The notes: generated by a model from the sequence alone, not told the origin. A DNA stretch of 64,000 bases from Paraclostridium bifermentans (GCF_019916025.1 NZ_CP079737.1:2232001-2296000), one strand, 5' to 3'. Counted from the first letter of the stretch, positions 17,848 to 26,938 are shown. Numbers and translations: made by a program.

Positions 17848-18867
17848 TTATCTGCTATAATTTTTTGTACATTCTAATAGAACTTGTATATTATCTAATT
17901 TAGTTCTTACTCCTATTCCACAAGCTGGAGATATTATATCTACTCCATTTTTTAAACATGAATCGCACATAGTTTTTAAACTTTCTGTATCACTATTTTC
18001 AAGTGCAAAAGTACTTACATTTCCCATAATTGCTTTGTTTGATACATTTTCAATAACTTGTTTAACACTAGTTATTGAATCAAAACTAATTGCATCACTA
18101 TGTAATGAATTTAATTCTTTATATATGCTTTTTAACCTTCCACATATATGTATTATAGTTCCCCCATTTGCATACTCTTTTAATTCATCTATTATTCTAT
18201 TTAAATACGGAACTGCAAATTCATTAAAATTTTTAGCACCTAATATTTCGCCTGTACCACTAGGATCTGATATTGTTAAGATATCTGCACCTGCTTCAAG
18301 CTGAGCTTTCCCGAAAACTATAAGGTTATCAGTTACCAAGTTCATAAGTTCATGAATCATTTCAGGTTTTTTTCTTATTTCTTTAAAAAATATCATAGGT
18401 TCAAGTAGTGATGATGCCAAACTAACTGGTCCTGTTAAATTTGCAATTATTGGAACATCTTCATTTCTTTCTTTTAATATCTTAATAGCATCTACGACTA
18501 CTTTTGCTCTTCCTTCATTAATATTTATATTTGTTAATTTTTTGTATTCTTCACTAGACATAATCGGATATTCAGTTACTCTAGGTTCTGTATTTTTAGT
18601 TCCCATATACACAGTAGCTCCCATACCTTCAGCTTCTACTGTCATACAAAATGGAACTCCAAAGTTTTCAAATGCTTTGTTTTTATACATACCTTGTGTT
18701 AAGTCAGCCATCATATTTGGATTTAAATGAGCTTCTGGCCAAGTTACACCCTCTATATCCATAACATCTTCAATTATCATATTCATCATACCCCCAGGAC
18801 ATATACATGGGGGTCTGTCTACATTCTCTTTTTTTAAAACTTTAAACAGTCGCTCTTTTGGGTTCAT
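17848..18867 (-). CDS. MtaA/CmuA-family corrinoid-dependent methyltransferase (UroD fold)
   Basis: 339 residues, the usual length for methylcobamide:CoM-type methyltransferases. UroD-like barrel with NPKERLFKVLKKENVDRPP at the start, the zinc ligands IIHICGRLKS near residue 250 and SPACGI near residue 318. It moves a methyl group between a methyl-corrinoid protein and an acceptor or donor. Its ATG lies one base after the corrinoid-protein stop (18869), a tight coupling, so the protein at 18869-19546 is the likely partner. Whether it demethylates a substrate or methylates an acceptor such as tetrahydrofolate cannot be told from sequence. Confidence 0.88.
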   Translation of the reverse strand: MNPKERLFKVLKKENVDRPPCICPGGMMNMIIEDVMDIEGVTWPEAHLNPNMMADLTQGMYKNKAFENFGVPFCMTVEAEGMGATVYMGTKNTEPRVTEYPIMSSEEYKKLTNININEGRAKVVVDAIKILKERNEDVPIIANLTGPVSLASSLLEPMIFFKEIRKKPEMIHELMNLVTDNLIVFGKAQLEAGADILTISDPSGTGEILGAKNFNEFAVPYLNRIIDELKEYANGGTIIHICGRLKSIYKELNSLHSDAISFDSITSVKQVIENVSNKAIMGNVSTFALENSDTESLKTMCDSCLKNGVDIISPACGIGVRTKLDNIQVLLECTKNYSR

Positions 18868-18868
18868 T

Positions 18869-19546
18869 TTATACCACCTCTTTAACTGTGGCTCTTTTTT
18901 TATCTACTAAATCTTTTGCAAGTTTTACCGCTTTAGAAGCTTCATGAGCATATCCATCTGCTCCAATTTGATCTGCAAAACTTTGTGATATAGGCCCTCC
19001 ACCTACCATGACAATTACATCATCACGCATATTTTCTTCTTTTAATAAGTCTATTACTACCTGCATGTTATCCATTGTAGTTGTCATAAGTGTAGACATT
19101 CCTACCACATCAGCATTAATTTCTTTTGCTTTGTTTACAAAATCTATCGGTGGAACATCTCTTCCTAAATCAAAAACTTCAAATCCTGAAGTTTCTAACA
19201 TTATTTTAAATAAGTTCTTTCCTATATCATGAGTATCACCTTCAACAACACCTACTACAGCTCTATAATGCTCTCCTGTTTGATGTTTTTGTAAACGTGG
19301 TTTTAATATATTAATACCTTCATACATTGCATCTGAACATAAAAGTAATTCAGGTATATAATACTCTTCTTCTTCGTATAGTTTTCCAGCTTCCTCCATG
19401 CCTGATGCTAATCCTTTAGATATACCTTCGTATGCATCAAAGTCATTTTCTACATATTCATTTGCTACATCTATAACTTCTTCATCTTCCATTTCAAGTA
19501 CACATGAAGCTAATTTATTTAATAAAGATTCTTTTAAGTTTTCCAT
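18869..19546 (-). CDS. Methyltransferase cognate corrinoid protein (MtaC/MtbC/MttC type)
   Basis: 225 residues in two domains: an N-terminal helical cap domain (residues 1-90) and a C-terminal B12-binding Rossmann domain with the cobalt-ligating motif DTHDIGKN near residue 109, followed by the SAT-like STLMTT and GGGPIS blocks that hold the cofactor tail. It carries the methyl group on its corrinoid cobalt between the methyltransferases of this operon. The start is preceded by AGGGGG. It sits between two UroD-type methyltransferase genes, with the reactivase two genes downstream. Confidence 0.94.
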   Translation of the reverse strand: MENLKESLLNKLASCVLEMEDEEVIDVANEYVENDFDAYEGISKGLASGMEEAGKLYEEEEYYIPELLLCSDAMYEGINILKPRLQKHQTGEHYRAVVGVVEGDTHDIGKNLFKIMLETSGFEVFDLGRDVPPIDFVNKAKEINADVVGMSTLMTTTMDNMQVVIDLLKEENMRDDVIVMVGGGPISQSFADQIGADGYAHEASKAVKLAKDLVDKKRATVKEVV

Positions 19547-19559
19547 GTTTATATTCCCC

Positions 19560-20633
19560 CTATAAATTTTTTATGTTAATTGGGTATGCTCCAAATATTC
19601 TGGCAGCATCCATTAATGCTATAATTTTTTTAGGATCAGTTCCTATTGGGACATCGCAGCCTGTACTTAATATAAATCCACATTTACTATCGTGAGCTTT
19701 TTTTATACATTCTCTAGCTTCATTATATATATCCTCAATGCTACCTCTCATTATAGTTTCAACAGGGTCAACATTACCTATTAAGCAAACCTTATCCCCA
19801 TAAGCCTCTTTTAATTCTCCAATATCATCTACATTATCTAAGCTTAAATTAGATATTCCAATATCAACCATATGTCCCCATACTTTTTTAGTTTTTCCAC
19901 ATATGTGTAAAGTTGTTCCACTTCCAGTTCTTTCAACAATTCTATCCATACATCTTTTTAAGTATGGTTTTGCAAATTCTACAAAGTTTTTCTCACTTAT
20001 CATAGTACATGATGCATTTGGCTCTGCTAAGCTTGGGGCAAGCCCAATGTCACATGCTGCATCTATATAGTTTATAACACTCTGAGTTGAAAGCTCTAAT
20101 AATTCATGAGCTTGATCTTTATTTTTAGTTAAATCTCTTAAAAATTTATCTGTTCCTCTTAAAAAAGAAGCTGTAGTAAATGGTCCTCCAACAGAAGTTC
20201 CAACACCAACTACTGAATTCAGTTTATCTTGAGTTATTTTTAAAGCTTCTAAAAAGTATCTTATTCTTCCATCTTTATAAGGATCTATAGGCTTTAATTT
20301 TCCTATTTCACTATAATCATTTATAGCAGACTTACTTATGTATGGTGTATTATGTGTTGGGAATGTAACTTCACTACCCATAGCTTCTGGAATTCCTTGT
20401 AATCCTGGTCCAAATCCTACACTATCTGGTCTAAATAGTTCATAGCTTCCTACTGCTACATCTACAAGCGCATCTACTGAGTGATTGTATTCATATATTG
20501 TATGCCCAAATATAGCTGATACACTTTCACCTAAAAAAGGTGAACATAAAATTCTATCCATTGGCTCTCCCTTAGAGAAAGCTTCCATTCTTTCTTTCGG
20601 CGTCATTTGATCTTTATTAATTTTATATTCCAT
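19560..20633 (-). CDS. UroD-family methyltransferase, first gene of corrinoid operon
   Basis: 357 residues. UroD-type fold with QMTPKERMEAFSKGEPMDR at the start, TLHICGKTKK near residue 245 and STGCDVPIGTDP near residue 325 as the probable zinc ligands. The family includes MtaA, MtbA, CmuA and O-demethylase components. It is the first gene of a six-gene run (ending at 14236) with gaps of 1-14 bases, and the second methyltransferase next to the corrinoid protein. Because no MttB- or MtaB-type gene is present, this protein is a candidate for the substrate-specific methyltransferase. That role is inference. Confidence 0.85.
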   Translation of the reverse strand: MEYKINKDQMTPKERMEAFSKGEPMDRILCSPFLGESVSAIFGHTIYEYNHSVDALVDVAVGSYELFRPDSVGFGPGLQGIPEAMGSEVTFPTHNTPYISKSAINDYSEIGKLKPIDPYKDGRIRYFLEALKITQDKLNSVVGVGTSVGGPFTTASFLRGTDKFLRDLTKNKDQAHELLELSTQSVINYIDAACDIGLAPSLAEPNASCTMISEKNFVEFAKPYLKRCMDRIVERTGSGTTLHICGKTKKVWGHMVDIGISNLSLDNVDDIGELKEAYGDKVCLIGNVDPVETIMRGSIEDIYNEARECIKKAHDSKCGFILSTGCDVPIGTDPKKIIALMDAARIFGAYPINIKNL

Positions 20634-20700
20634 AGCCCTACCTCTTTATCTATTTAAATATTACATATTCATATTACAATATATGTTAATTTTCTACAAA

Positions 20701-20744
20701 TTGATAATATCGATACTCAAAAACGAAACTATCGATATTATCAA
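20701..20744. promoter_or_regulatory. Large perfect inverted repeat upstream of corrinoid operon
   Basis: TTGATAATATCGATA (20701-20715), 14-base spacer, TATCGATATTATCAA (20730-20744): 15-bp perfect arms about 70 bases before the first gene. There is no U tract after it on the minus strand, so it is more likely an operator or activator site than a terminator. Confidence 0.55.
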
Positions 20745-20751
20745 TATAAAA

Positions 20752-20782
20752 AAATATCCAACTTAAAAAGTTAGATATTTCT
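20752..20782 (-). terminator. Intrinsic terminator
   Basis: On the minus strand GAAATATCTAACTT/AAGTTGGATATTT pairs with few mismatches and runs into a T tract. It ends the transcript of the gene stopping at 20787. Confidence 0.75.
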
Positions 20783-20786
20783 TTAT

Positions 20787-21329
20787 TTATCTAATACCAT
20801 AAAATCTTTCAAGATAACTAATCATTTCATCTGCTATATTTAAATAATAATATATACTTACTAAATAGTCTGAGAAAAACAAGTCTGTAGCTTCTCCCTG
20901 AACTAATCTATCAACTAAAAGCGCTTGTTGCTGTAATGATGAATCTAGTATAAATGCGACTATTTCAACTTGATTTGCAACAAATAAATCTGAAGGTGAG
21001 TCTTTGTATACAACTTTAAATCTAGCTATAAGGTTTAAAACTGTCTTTAGTTCTGATGAATATGATGTAATTTGTTTTTGTATAGTATCTGCTTTTTGTT
21101 TAGCTGTTTCTGAATTGATACTTATAGTATTCATATTATTTCTTATTCTTTTTATTTCACTAAAGTATTTTATTAATTCTTCTTTTCCCTTTAATTCTTT
21201 ACTTATTTGAGGTGGAGCTGAAGAAATTTTATAGCTTTTATCAACTCCATATATTGTTGAAGATGTTATTGTTAATAACATAATGGTAGCAATAAAAATT
21301 GATATGAATCTAGATGCAGCATTCTTCAT
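20787..21329 (-). CDS. Uncharacterised secreted protein
   Basis: About 180 residues. The start is set at the ATG at 21329 because AGGAGG lies six bases upstream; a start at 21371 has no ribosome site. A signal peptide covers residues 1-29 (hydrophobic ISIFIATIMLLTITSS). The mature part is helical, with a probable coiled-coil (RNNMNTISINSETAKQKAD) and a Gln/Leu-rich segment. No recognised domain. It is single-gene, between the corrinoid operon and the anchored protein at 21451-22137, with its own terminator. Confidence 0.75.
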   Translation of the reverse strand: MKNAASRFISIFIATIMLLTITSSTIYGVDKSYKISSAPPQISKELKGKEELIKYFSEIKRIRNNMNTISINSETAKQKADTIQKQITSYSSELKTVLNLIARFKVVYKDSPSDLFVANQVEIVAFILDSSLQQQALLVDRLVQGEATDLFFSDYLVSIYYYLNIADEMISYLERFYGIR

Positions 21330-21384
21330 TGTTATCCTCCTAGAATTTTTCTTATATATTATTTTCTTCATTTTAAAAATATAT

Positions 21385-21447
21385 ATTCAATAAAAATAAA
21401 AAATACTATGATCAAATTTGATTATAGTATTTTTTATTTTTATTGAA
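21385..21447. terminator. Long bidirectional terminator-like inverted repeat
   Basis: Arms of about 25 bp (ATTCAATAAAAATAAAAAAT ... and its complement) around ATCAAATTTGAT, immediately after the stop at 21451. It serves as the terminator of that gene. Confidence 0.75.
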
Positions 21448-21450
21448 TTT

Positions 21451-22137
21451 TTAATTGTTAATATGATTAAAATCTATAATCATATTTATTTTTAAATCCT
21501 TTGACCCTAAAGATATATTTTTCAACATTACTTCCTTGAAATTATTTTTATCAATTACGACATTTCCTTTTTCAAATTTAACATTTATATTGCTATCTTT
21601 AGAAAACCAATCTTTTATAAAGCTTTTCAATGCTATATCAACTATCCAATCATATAACTTTAGATCTAATAATTTAACTTCTTTAATCTTTAAAATCAAA
21701 TTATTATTCTTATCCACAGTTGGCAAAAACTTAACTTCAATTGGAGTTGTTATATTTTGATTTACTTTATAATCAACCTTTGCAATTATCCCATTCTCTT
21801 CTATATCTATATTTACATTGCTTATTTTATCATTTTTAGTCTCCTTTAAAAAATAGTTTATTCCATTTAAAATAGATTTTTCAGGAACTAAAAATTCACC
21901 TTTTACACCTACTGGATTATCTATTAATTCTATATTTGTTGCTTTAACTCCAGCTATATCTCTAAAGAAAGTTAAATTTTTTTCTTCTATATTTTTAACT
22001 TTGTCCTCATTACTTTCTATTTTTTTAACGGGTTGATTACTCTGCGTTTCTAATTTTTTTATAGAAAATACTATAAAAGTAGATAACGTCAAAAAAATTA
22101 TCACTCCTAAAAAAATTTTTCGCTTTTTATTACTCAT
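21451..22137 (-). CDS. Membrane-anchored uncharacterised protein (YpmS/DUF2140-like)
   Basis: 228 residues with one N-terminal membrane segment (residues 7-25) and a Lys/Glu-rich stalk (to residue 50). The outer part is beta-rich with alternating hydrophobic strands (VNIDIEENGIIAKVDYKV, NINVKFEKGNVVIDKNN), resembling the lipid-binding-like fold of YpmS proteins; this match is by eye and weak. It is single-gene, downstream of the second csp pair and separated from it by a terminator. Confidence 0.65.
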   Translation of the reverse strand: MSNKKRKIFLGVIIFLTLSTFIVFSIKKLETQSNQPVKKIESNEDKVKNIEEKNLTFFRDIAGVKATNIELIDNPVGVKGEFLVPEKSILNGINYFLKETKNDKISNVNIDIEENGIIAKVDYKVNQNITTPIEVKFLPTVDKNNNLILKIKEVKLLDLKLYDWIVDIALKSFIKDWFSKDSNINVKFEKGNVVIDKNNFKEVMLKNISLGSKDLKINMIIDFNHINN

Positions 22138-22193
22138 TCTAAAAATTCTCCCTTTGATATTATATTATTTATATATATATTACCCTTATCTAA

Positions 22194-22241
22194 AAAAAAA
22201 TAAAGTGTTTGAATATTAATTTTAATATCCAAACACTTTAT
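22194..22241 (-). terminator. Intrinsic terminator of second csp operon
   Basis: AATAAAGTGTTTG and CAAACACTTTATT arms with an A/T-rich inner helix; on the minus strand it is followed by a run of nine T. It lies directly after the cspC copy-2 stop. Confidence 0.88.
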
Positions 22242-23927
22242 TTATCTTAAATTTTCTGCTATACTTTCCATAGTTTTTTTAAAATTTAAAACTCCATAAC
22301 CTAAATTTACATTTGGATAACTATATATATCTTGCCTATCTGCACCTATCATTAGATACGTCTTTATCACTTCTGTGAATAATAAATTTCTTCCAAGTTC
22401 ACTTTGAGAACTTATATACTCCATTAAAACAGATGCCACTCCACTTATAATAGAACTACTTATTCCAGTTCCCGTTCCCTTTGCATACTTATTGTTTTTA
22501 TAAGGTCCTATTATATCGACTCCTGGAGCTACTATATCCGGTTTTAAAGGATTTTGATTTAACGTTCCTCTTGATGACTGAATCCATATACTATCAGTAT
22601 TATTATTATATGCTCCTACAGATAATACATTTTCAGTAGATGCAAACCAAGTTGTTGTTGAGAATGAACTTGAATTTATAAATCTGGTATCTTTATCTAA
22701 TAAATTTTTATTTGGTAAAAATACATCATACTCTCCAGATATTAAAAATTCTGCCTTTAATCTTAAAGTCCATATTCCAGGTTTTATATCCATTAAATTA
22801 ATTACAACTTCTTCTGTTCCTGACTTAAGCCACGGATATAAAAATCGCATCTCATAATTAGTTTTCTCTATATTAAACCTCCCTTTATATATAAATCTGT
22901 CAGGCGAATATTTTATATCATAGCTTAATTCTCCTGATGGAGATATTAAAGATGCATTTATTTTATCTGGTCCAACACAAGATACTATAATATCTAAGTT
23001 TTTTTGGTCTCCAACTTGAATTAATATATCTACAACGTCATTAATATTTTTAATATTTCCCTTATAATGAGTATCTGTATTTCCTTCATTTCCCAAACCA
23101 CAAACAATAATTACTCCAGGAATAGTTAAACTTTCAAATAACTCTAATAACGTAGTTTCAACAACACCTTCGCTTTTACTTGCTACAGTTAAATTTATAA
23201 CCATACTTTTTTGATGTTTCCTCAAACTCTCAGCAACATATTTTATACCTGCTAAAAAATCGCTAAGTGCATAGCTTATTCTTCCTTCTTTATATACACC
23301 TATTTCTTCTCTTAGTTTTACTACTATCAAGTCGCTATCTATTGCAATACCTTTATATGCTGAATTTTCATTACCTAATCCAGCCGATATCCCAGCTGCT
23401 AGTGTTCCTGTTCCAATACTATCTTCAGTTAAACTTTGATCTTTTTTAGAAATGTACTCATTTATCTGTTCGTTTGTAAACTCACTTCCAAAATTTAGAC
23501 CTTCAGGCGGATTCCCTTTATTAGAACTTTGATCCCAAATAGATATTATCTTTGAGGTTCCATCTTTTCTTATAAAGTCAGGGTGCATATAATCTATACC
23601 AGAGTCTATAATTGCAATAACAGCATCTTTTCCTGTTGGATTTATATATGGATTTTTATCAATGTAATCTACCCCTGAAATAGACCTTGCTGACTTACCA
23701 TTTTCACTATCTGAATTTATTTCTATAAGTGAACTCATATGAGTCGAAACTCCCCAATCATATATACATTCAATTTTAAAGAAAATTTCTTCATCAAATT
23801 CTTCACCAACATATATAGCAACTGCTTTTTTATTTAAAACAATATAGTTATTTAGGTTTTTTTGACTTAATTGAGTTTTTAACTCTTCCTCATTTCCATT
23901 ATATATAGCAACATATGATTTCCCCAA
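22242..23927 (-). CDS. cspC: CspC-type subtilase pseudoprotease (copy 2)
   Basis: 561 residues, highly similar throughout to the copy at 7976-9661. The prodomain (MGKSYVAIYNG onward) is followed by a subtilase domain with a jelly-roll insert. Asp is kept (IAIIDSG, near 108); the His position is Thr (IGTGTLAAG) and the Ser position is Gly (GTGTGISSS), so it cannot be an active serine protease. In C. difficile CspC takes part in bile-salt sensing and controls CspB activity. TTG start with AAGGGG upstream. It follows the CspBA-like gene by 15 bases and ends the operon; unlike copy 1 no glycosidase gene follows. Confidence 0.9.
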   Translation of the reverse strand: MGKSYVAIYNGNEEELKTQLSQKNLNNYIVLNKKAVAIYVGEEFDEEIFFKIECIYDWGVSTHMSSLIEINSDSENGKSARSISGVDYIDKNPYINPTGKDAVIAIIDSGIDYMHPDFIRKDGTSKIISIWDQSSNKGNPPEGLNFGSEFTNEQINEYISKKDQSLTEDSIGTGTLAAGISAGLGNENSAYKGIAIDSDLIVVKLREEIGVYKEGRISYALSDFLAGIKYVAESLRKHQKSMVINLTVASKSEGVVETTLLELFESLTIPGVIIVCGLGNEGNTDTHYKGNIKNINDVVDILIQVGDQKNLDIIVSCVGPDKINASLISPSGELSYDIKYSPDRFIYKGRFNIEKTNYEMRFLYPWLKSGTEEVVINLMDIKPGIWTLRLKAEFLISGEYDVFLPNKNLLDKDTRFINSSSFSTTTWFASTENVLSVGAYNNNTDSIWIQSSRGTLNQNPLKPDIVAPGVDIIGPYKNNKYAKGTGTGISSSIISGVASVLMEYISSQSELGRNLLFTEVIKTYLMIGADRQDIYSYPNVNLGYGVLNFKKTMESIAENLR

Positions 23928-23942
23928 ATAATCACCCCTTAA

Positions 23943-26402
23943 CTATTTAATTTGATCAAAAGTATTTTTTATATTTAAAATTCCATAACCATAGCTTGAA
24001 TCTGGATAACTTATTTTACTATCTCTCTTAGCACCAGCTCTTAAATATGTCTTTATTTTTTGAACTACAGATTTATCTTTGTAGTTTTCTTTAAAAAGTA
24101 TATACTGCATAATTAAGGCAACAGCTCCTGCTGTATATGATGCTGAAACCCCACTTCCACTTACTAATGCATATCTATCCTTTTCATATGGAGCGATTAT
24201 ATTTACACCTGGAGCTACTATATCTGGACTTTCAACTCTACCTATATTCCCAATTACAGGGCCTCTCGAAGATTCTGTCCATATACTAGAGTTTAAACTG
24301 TTGTAAGTCCCTACAGTAACTGTATCTTTGTATATAGAAGGATATGTTAATGTGTAATTCGGATTTCCATCTCTAAATTTAGTTCCAGAGTTTAATAGCA
24401 AGTGATTTGGCAAGTAAACATGGTATAGTCCATTTGTTATAGAGGCTCCCGTTAACCTTACTTTCCATATTCCCTTACTTACACCTTGCAAATTTATAAT
24501 TGTCATTTGTTGCCCAGAATAATAAAGTGGATAGGTTGACCACATAGAATAATATGTGTTTTCGAAATCAAATAATCCGTCTACCACATTTAAATTAGAT
24601 ACAAATGATGTTTTACTTTCTTCTCCTGATGGAGATATGATTAAAACGTTTAATTTATCAGGTTTATCTACCCATAAATCAATTTCTATATCTTTTTCAT
24701 ACTCAGCTATTTCAATTTCTATATCTTTAACTTCTCCATCAAAGCTTATTTTACCCATAGTATGCGTCTTTCCATTTCCCTCATTCCCTGCTCCTGTAAT
24801 CTCACATACTCTATATTCATAAAATAAATCATTATCCATAAATCCAATCCCTGGAGAAACTAAATTATTACTTCCAAGAGTTATATTTTGAATTATTGGC
24901 ATATCTAATTTTTTTGCTTTTCTATAGCTATAATCTATTCCACTTAAAAAAGTTCCATTGTTATAAAAGCCATCTATTTTTTGTAACTTTACAACTATTA
25001 AATCAGCACCTTCTGCAACTCCTGCATAAGACTTATTTATACTCCCTAATCCTGCACATATTCCTCCTAGCGCAGTCCCTACACCCTCTTCATCAGTAGA
25101 TAAATTAGAATTTTTTTCAGCTATTGCTTTATTTATATCATCTCTTGTATACTCAGTGCCTATATTAAATCCTTCTGGAGGCTTTCCATCTTTTGTTTGA
25201 TCCCACAAATATAAAATTTTAGAAGTTCCGTCAGGATATATAAAATCTGGATGTAAATAATCTATTCCTGAATTTACAATACTTATTATAACTCCAGCTC
25301 CATCCAAGTTTACATTGGGATTTGTCTTAAAATAATTAACACCTATCTCTTCATTCGCTGTATATCCGTTTTCTGTTCCTTTAGATAAGTCTGTTAGTTG
25401 AACCATTTTTGTATATCTTTGCATTTTGTATATATATTTAAAAGTATAAAGCTTACCTACATCTTTAAATCTATCTTTTTGTATAAATACAATTCCCATT
25501 CCATCTGATAGCTTATAAAATTTAAATATATTGTCTAATTTTTTTAACTGTTCTTCATATTTGGGATAATAATATATAATAAATACAGGTTCAAATTCAC
25601 TTGAATCTATATATGATTTAGGAAAATCTCTAGCCTCTAAATAGTTTTTTATTTCTTCATCCTGTTTATCTATTATAAATTCAGTTTCAATATAATCACT
25701 TTTATTTATTTCATTAAATTTTAAGTTCCAAATTCCATTTTCTATAAAACTGTCTGATTTTAATCTTATATTTATTTCATTTTTTTCTTTTGCATAAACT
25801 TTTAATTTACTGTTTTTAATTTGAAATTTCTTTTCTTGGAAATTTATATCTATATCTTGAAATTTTAAATTCGAGGGATTTGTAATATTTAGACTTAAAT
25901 TTTGATTGTTTTCTAAAAACAATTTTATATTTATTAATTTCTGATATTTATGTACATTTAATTTTAGTTCTTTACTTTGTTCTAATCTAATATATAAATT
26001 GCTTTCATAATACTTTTGAGTATATTTTGAATCTTCTAGCTTTCTTATGCAGTTTAATCGTTTAATTGATATAAATGTATCTATATTATATTTTTGAGAA
26101 ATATTTAAGATACTATCTATGAAAAGTTCAATATTATTTCTTTCAACTTTTTTTATGTCTTCTTTTGCATTTAGTTCTATGCATATATTTTTAAAGTTTT
26201 CATTAAGTCTATTGTGTTTATTATATATAATATTAACATCAGGGTACTTTGACTGTAAGTACTCCACAACTTCACAATCTGCTCTTTTATTATCTATTAT
26301 TTTAAATTCTATATAGCTCTTTATTATTTTTATACCACAACCTATATTTTCATAAATTGATAGTATAAGTTTTCCATATTGAATTGTAATTGGATACTTT
26401 AT
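23943..26402 (-). CDS. cspBA: CspBA-like fusion with degenerate CspB half (copy 2)
   Basis: About 819 residues, the same layout as copy 1. The N-terminal 300 residues keep a CspB-like prodomain and a jelly-roll remnant (ENGIWNLKF) but no protease motifs. The CspA half lacks the complete triad: Asp to Asn (SIVNSGIDY), His to Ala (GVGTALGG) and Ser to Gly (SGSGVSAS). GGGAGGTG stands six bases before an in-frame ATA (26402-26400); the ATG at 26426 lies upstream of that ribosome site and overlaps a TATAAT-like element, so it is probably not translated. The conventional alternative start is 26426. It is first gene of a two-gene operon with cspC copy 2. Confidence 0.8.
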   Translation of the reverse strand: MKYPITIQYGKLILSIYENIGCGIKIIKSYIEFKIIDNKRADCEVVEYLQSKYPDVNIIYNKHNRLNENFKNICIELNAKEDIKKVERNNIELFIDSILNISQKYNIDTFISIKRLNCIRKLEDSKYTQKYYESNLYIRLEQSKELKLNVHKYQKLINIKLFLENNQNLSLNITNPSNLKFQDIDINFQEKKFQIKNSKLKVYAKEKNEINIRLKSDSFIENGIWNLKFNEINKSDYIETEFIIDKQDEEIKNYLEARDFPKSYIDSSEFEPVFIIYYYPKYEEQLKKLDNIFKFYKLSDGMGIVFIQKDRFKDVGKLYTFKYIYKMQRYTKMVQLTDLSKGTENGYTANEEIGVNYFKTNPNVNLDGAGVIISIVNSGIDYLHPDFIYPDGTSKILYLWDQTKDGKPPEGFNIGTEYTRDDINKAIAEKNSNLSTDEEGVGTALGGICAGLGSINKSYAGVAEGADLIVVKLQKIDGFYNNGTFLSGIDYSYRKAKKLDMPIIQNITLGSNNLVSPGIGFMDNDLFYEYRVCEITGAGNEGNGKTHTMGKISFDGEVKDIEIEIAEYEKDIEIDLWVDKPDKLNVLIISPSGEESKTSFVSNLNVVDGLFDFENTYYSMWSTYPLYYSGQQMTIINLQGVSKGIWKVRLTGASITNGLYHVYLPNHLLLNSGTKFRDGNPNYTLTYPSIYKDTVTVGTYNSLNSSIWTESSRGPVIGNIGRVESPDIVAPGVNIIAPYEKDRYALVSGSGVSASYTAGAVALIMQYILFKENYKDKSVVQKIKTYLRAGAKRDSKISYPDSSYGYGILNIKNTFDQIK

Positions 26403-26517
26403 AAGTTTCACCTCCCAATTAATCATTATACTAAAATATATATGTACTTATTTTTAATGAATGATAATTTTATAAGTTATCAATAAATATTAGTTAAATA
26501 TAATTTCCTTAAGCATA

Positions 26518-26556
26518 AAAAATACCAGCTAAAAATAATTTAGCCGGCATTTTCAA
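26518..26556 (-). terminator. Intrinsic terminator after glyoxalase gene
   Basis: On the minus strand AATGCCGGCTAAATTA and TTTTTAGCTGGTATT pair and are followed by TTTTTT. Confidence 0.8.
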
Positions 26557-26569
26557 ATTGGATTTATGA

Positions 26570-26938
26570 CTATTTTGAAGGTAAAATTTCTATCCAATAA
26601 TTATCTGGGTCTGCTATAAAATATATACCCATATCTTTATTTTCGAAACAAATACATCCCATTTCTTTATGTAAATTATAAGCTGCATCAAAATCATCAA
26701 CTCTTAACGCTAAATGGAACTCATTGTCTCCTAAATTATATGCTCTATCCCATTCTTTAAGCCATGTTAGTTCTAGTGTGTGTGTAGTTTCTCCATCACC
26801 TAGGTAAGATAGTATAAAACTCCCATCTTTTGCTTCATGTCTTTTAACTTCTTTAAGTCCAAGTGCCTTTTCATAAAACTCTAAACTTTTTTCTAAGTTC
26901 AATACATTTATATTGTTGTGACAAAATCTAAATTTCAT
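26570..26938 (-). CDS. gloA: Glyoxalase I / VOC-family lyase
   Basis: 122 residues, the length of bacterial lactoylglutathione lyases. Two beta-alpha-beta-beta-beta modules with the family metal ligands visible as His in CHNNINV (residue 7), Glu in HTLELTW (about 56), His in NEFHLAL (about 77) and Glu in WIEILP (about 118). It detoxifies methylglyoxal via a thiol adduct; clostridial enzymes may use a thiol other than glutathione. It is divergent from the HxlR regulator, which probably controls it from an operator between them. Confidence 0.88.
   Translation of the reverse strand: MKFRFCHNNINVLNLEKSLEFYEKALGLKEVKRHEAKDGSFILSYLGDGETTHTLELTWLKEWDRAYNLGDNEFHLALRVDDFDAAYNLHKEMGCICFENKDMGIYFIADPDNYWIEILPSK

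Noticed and set aside
20634-20786. Cobalamin riboswitch before the corrinoid operon
   Set aside because: The region is too short and lacks a B12 box; it holds a palindrome and a terminator of the upstream gene.
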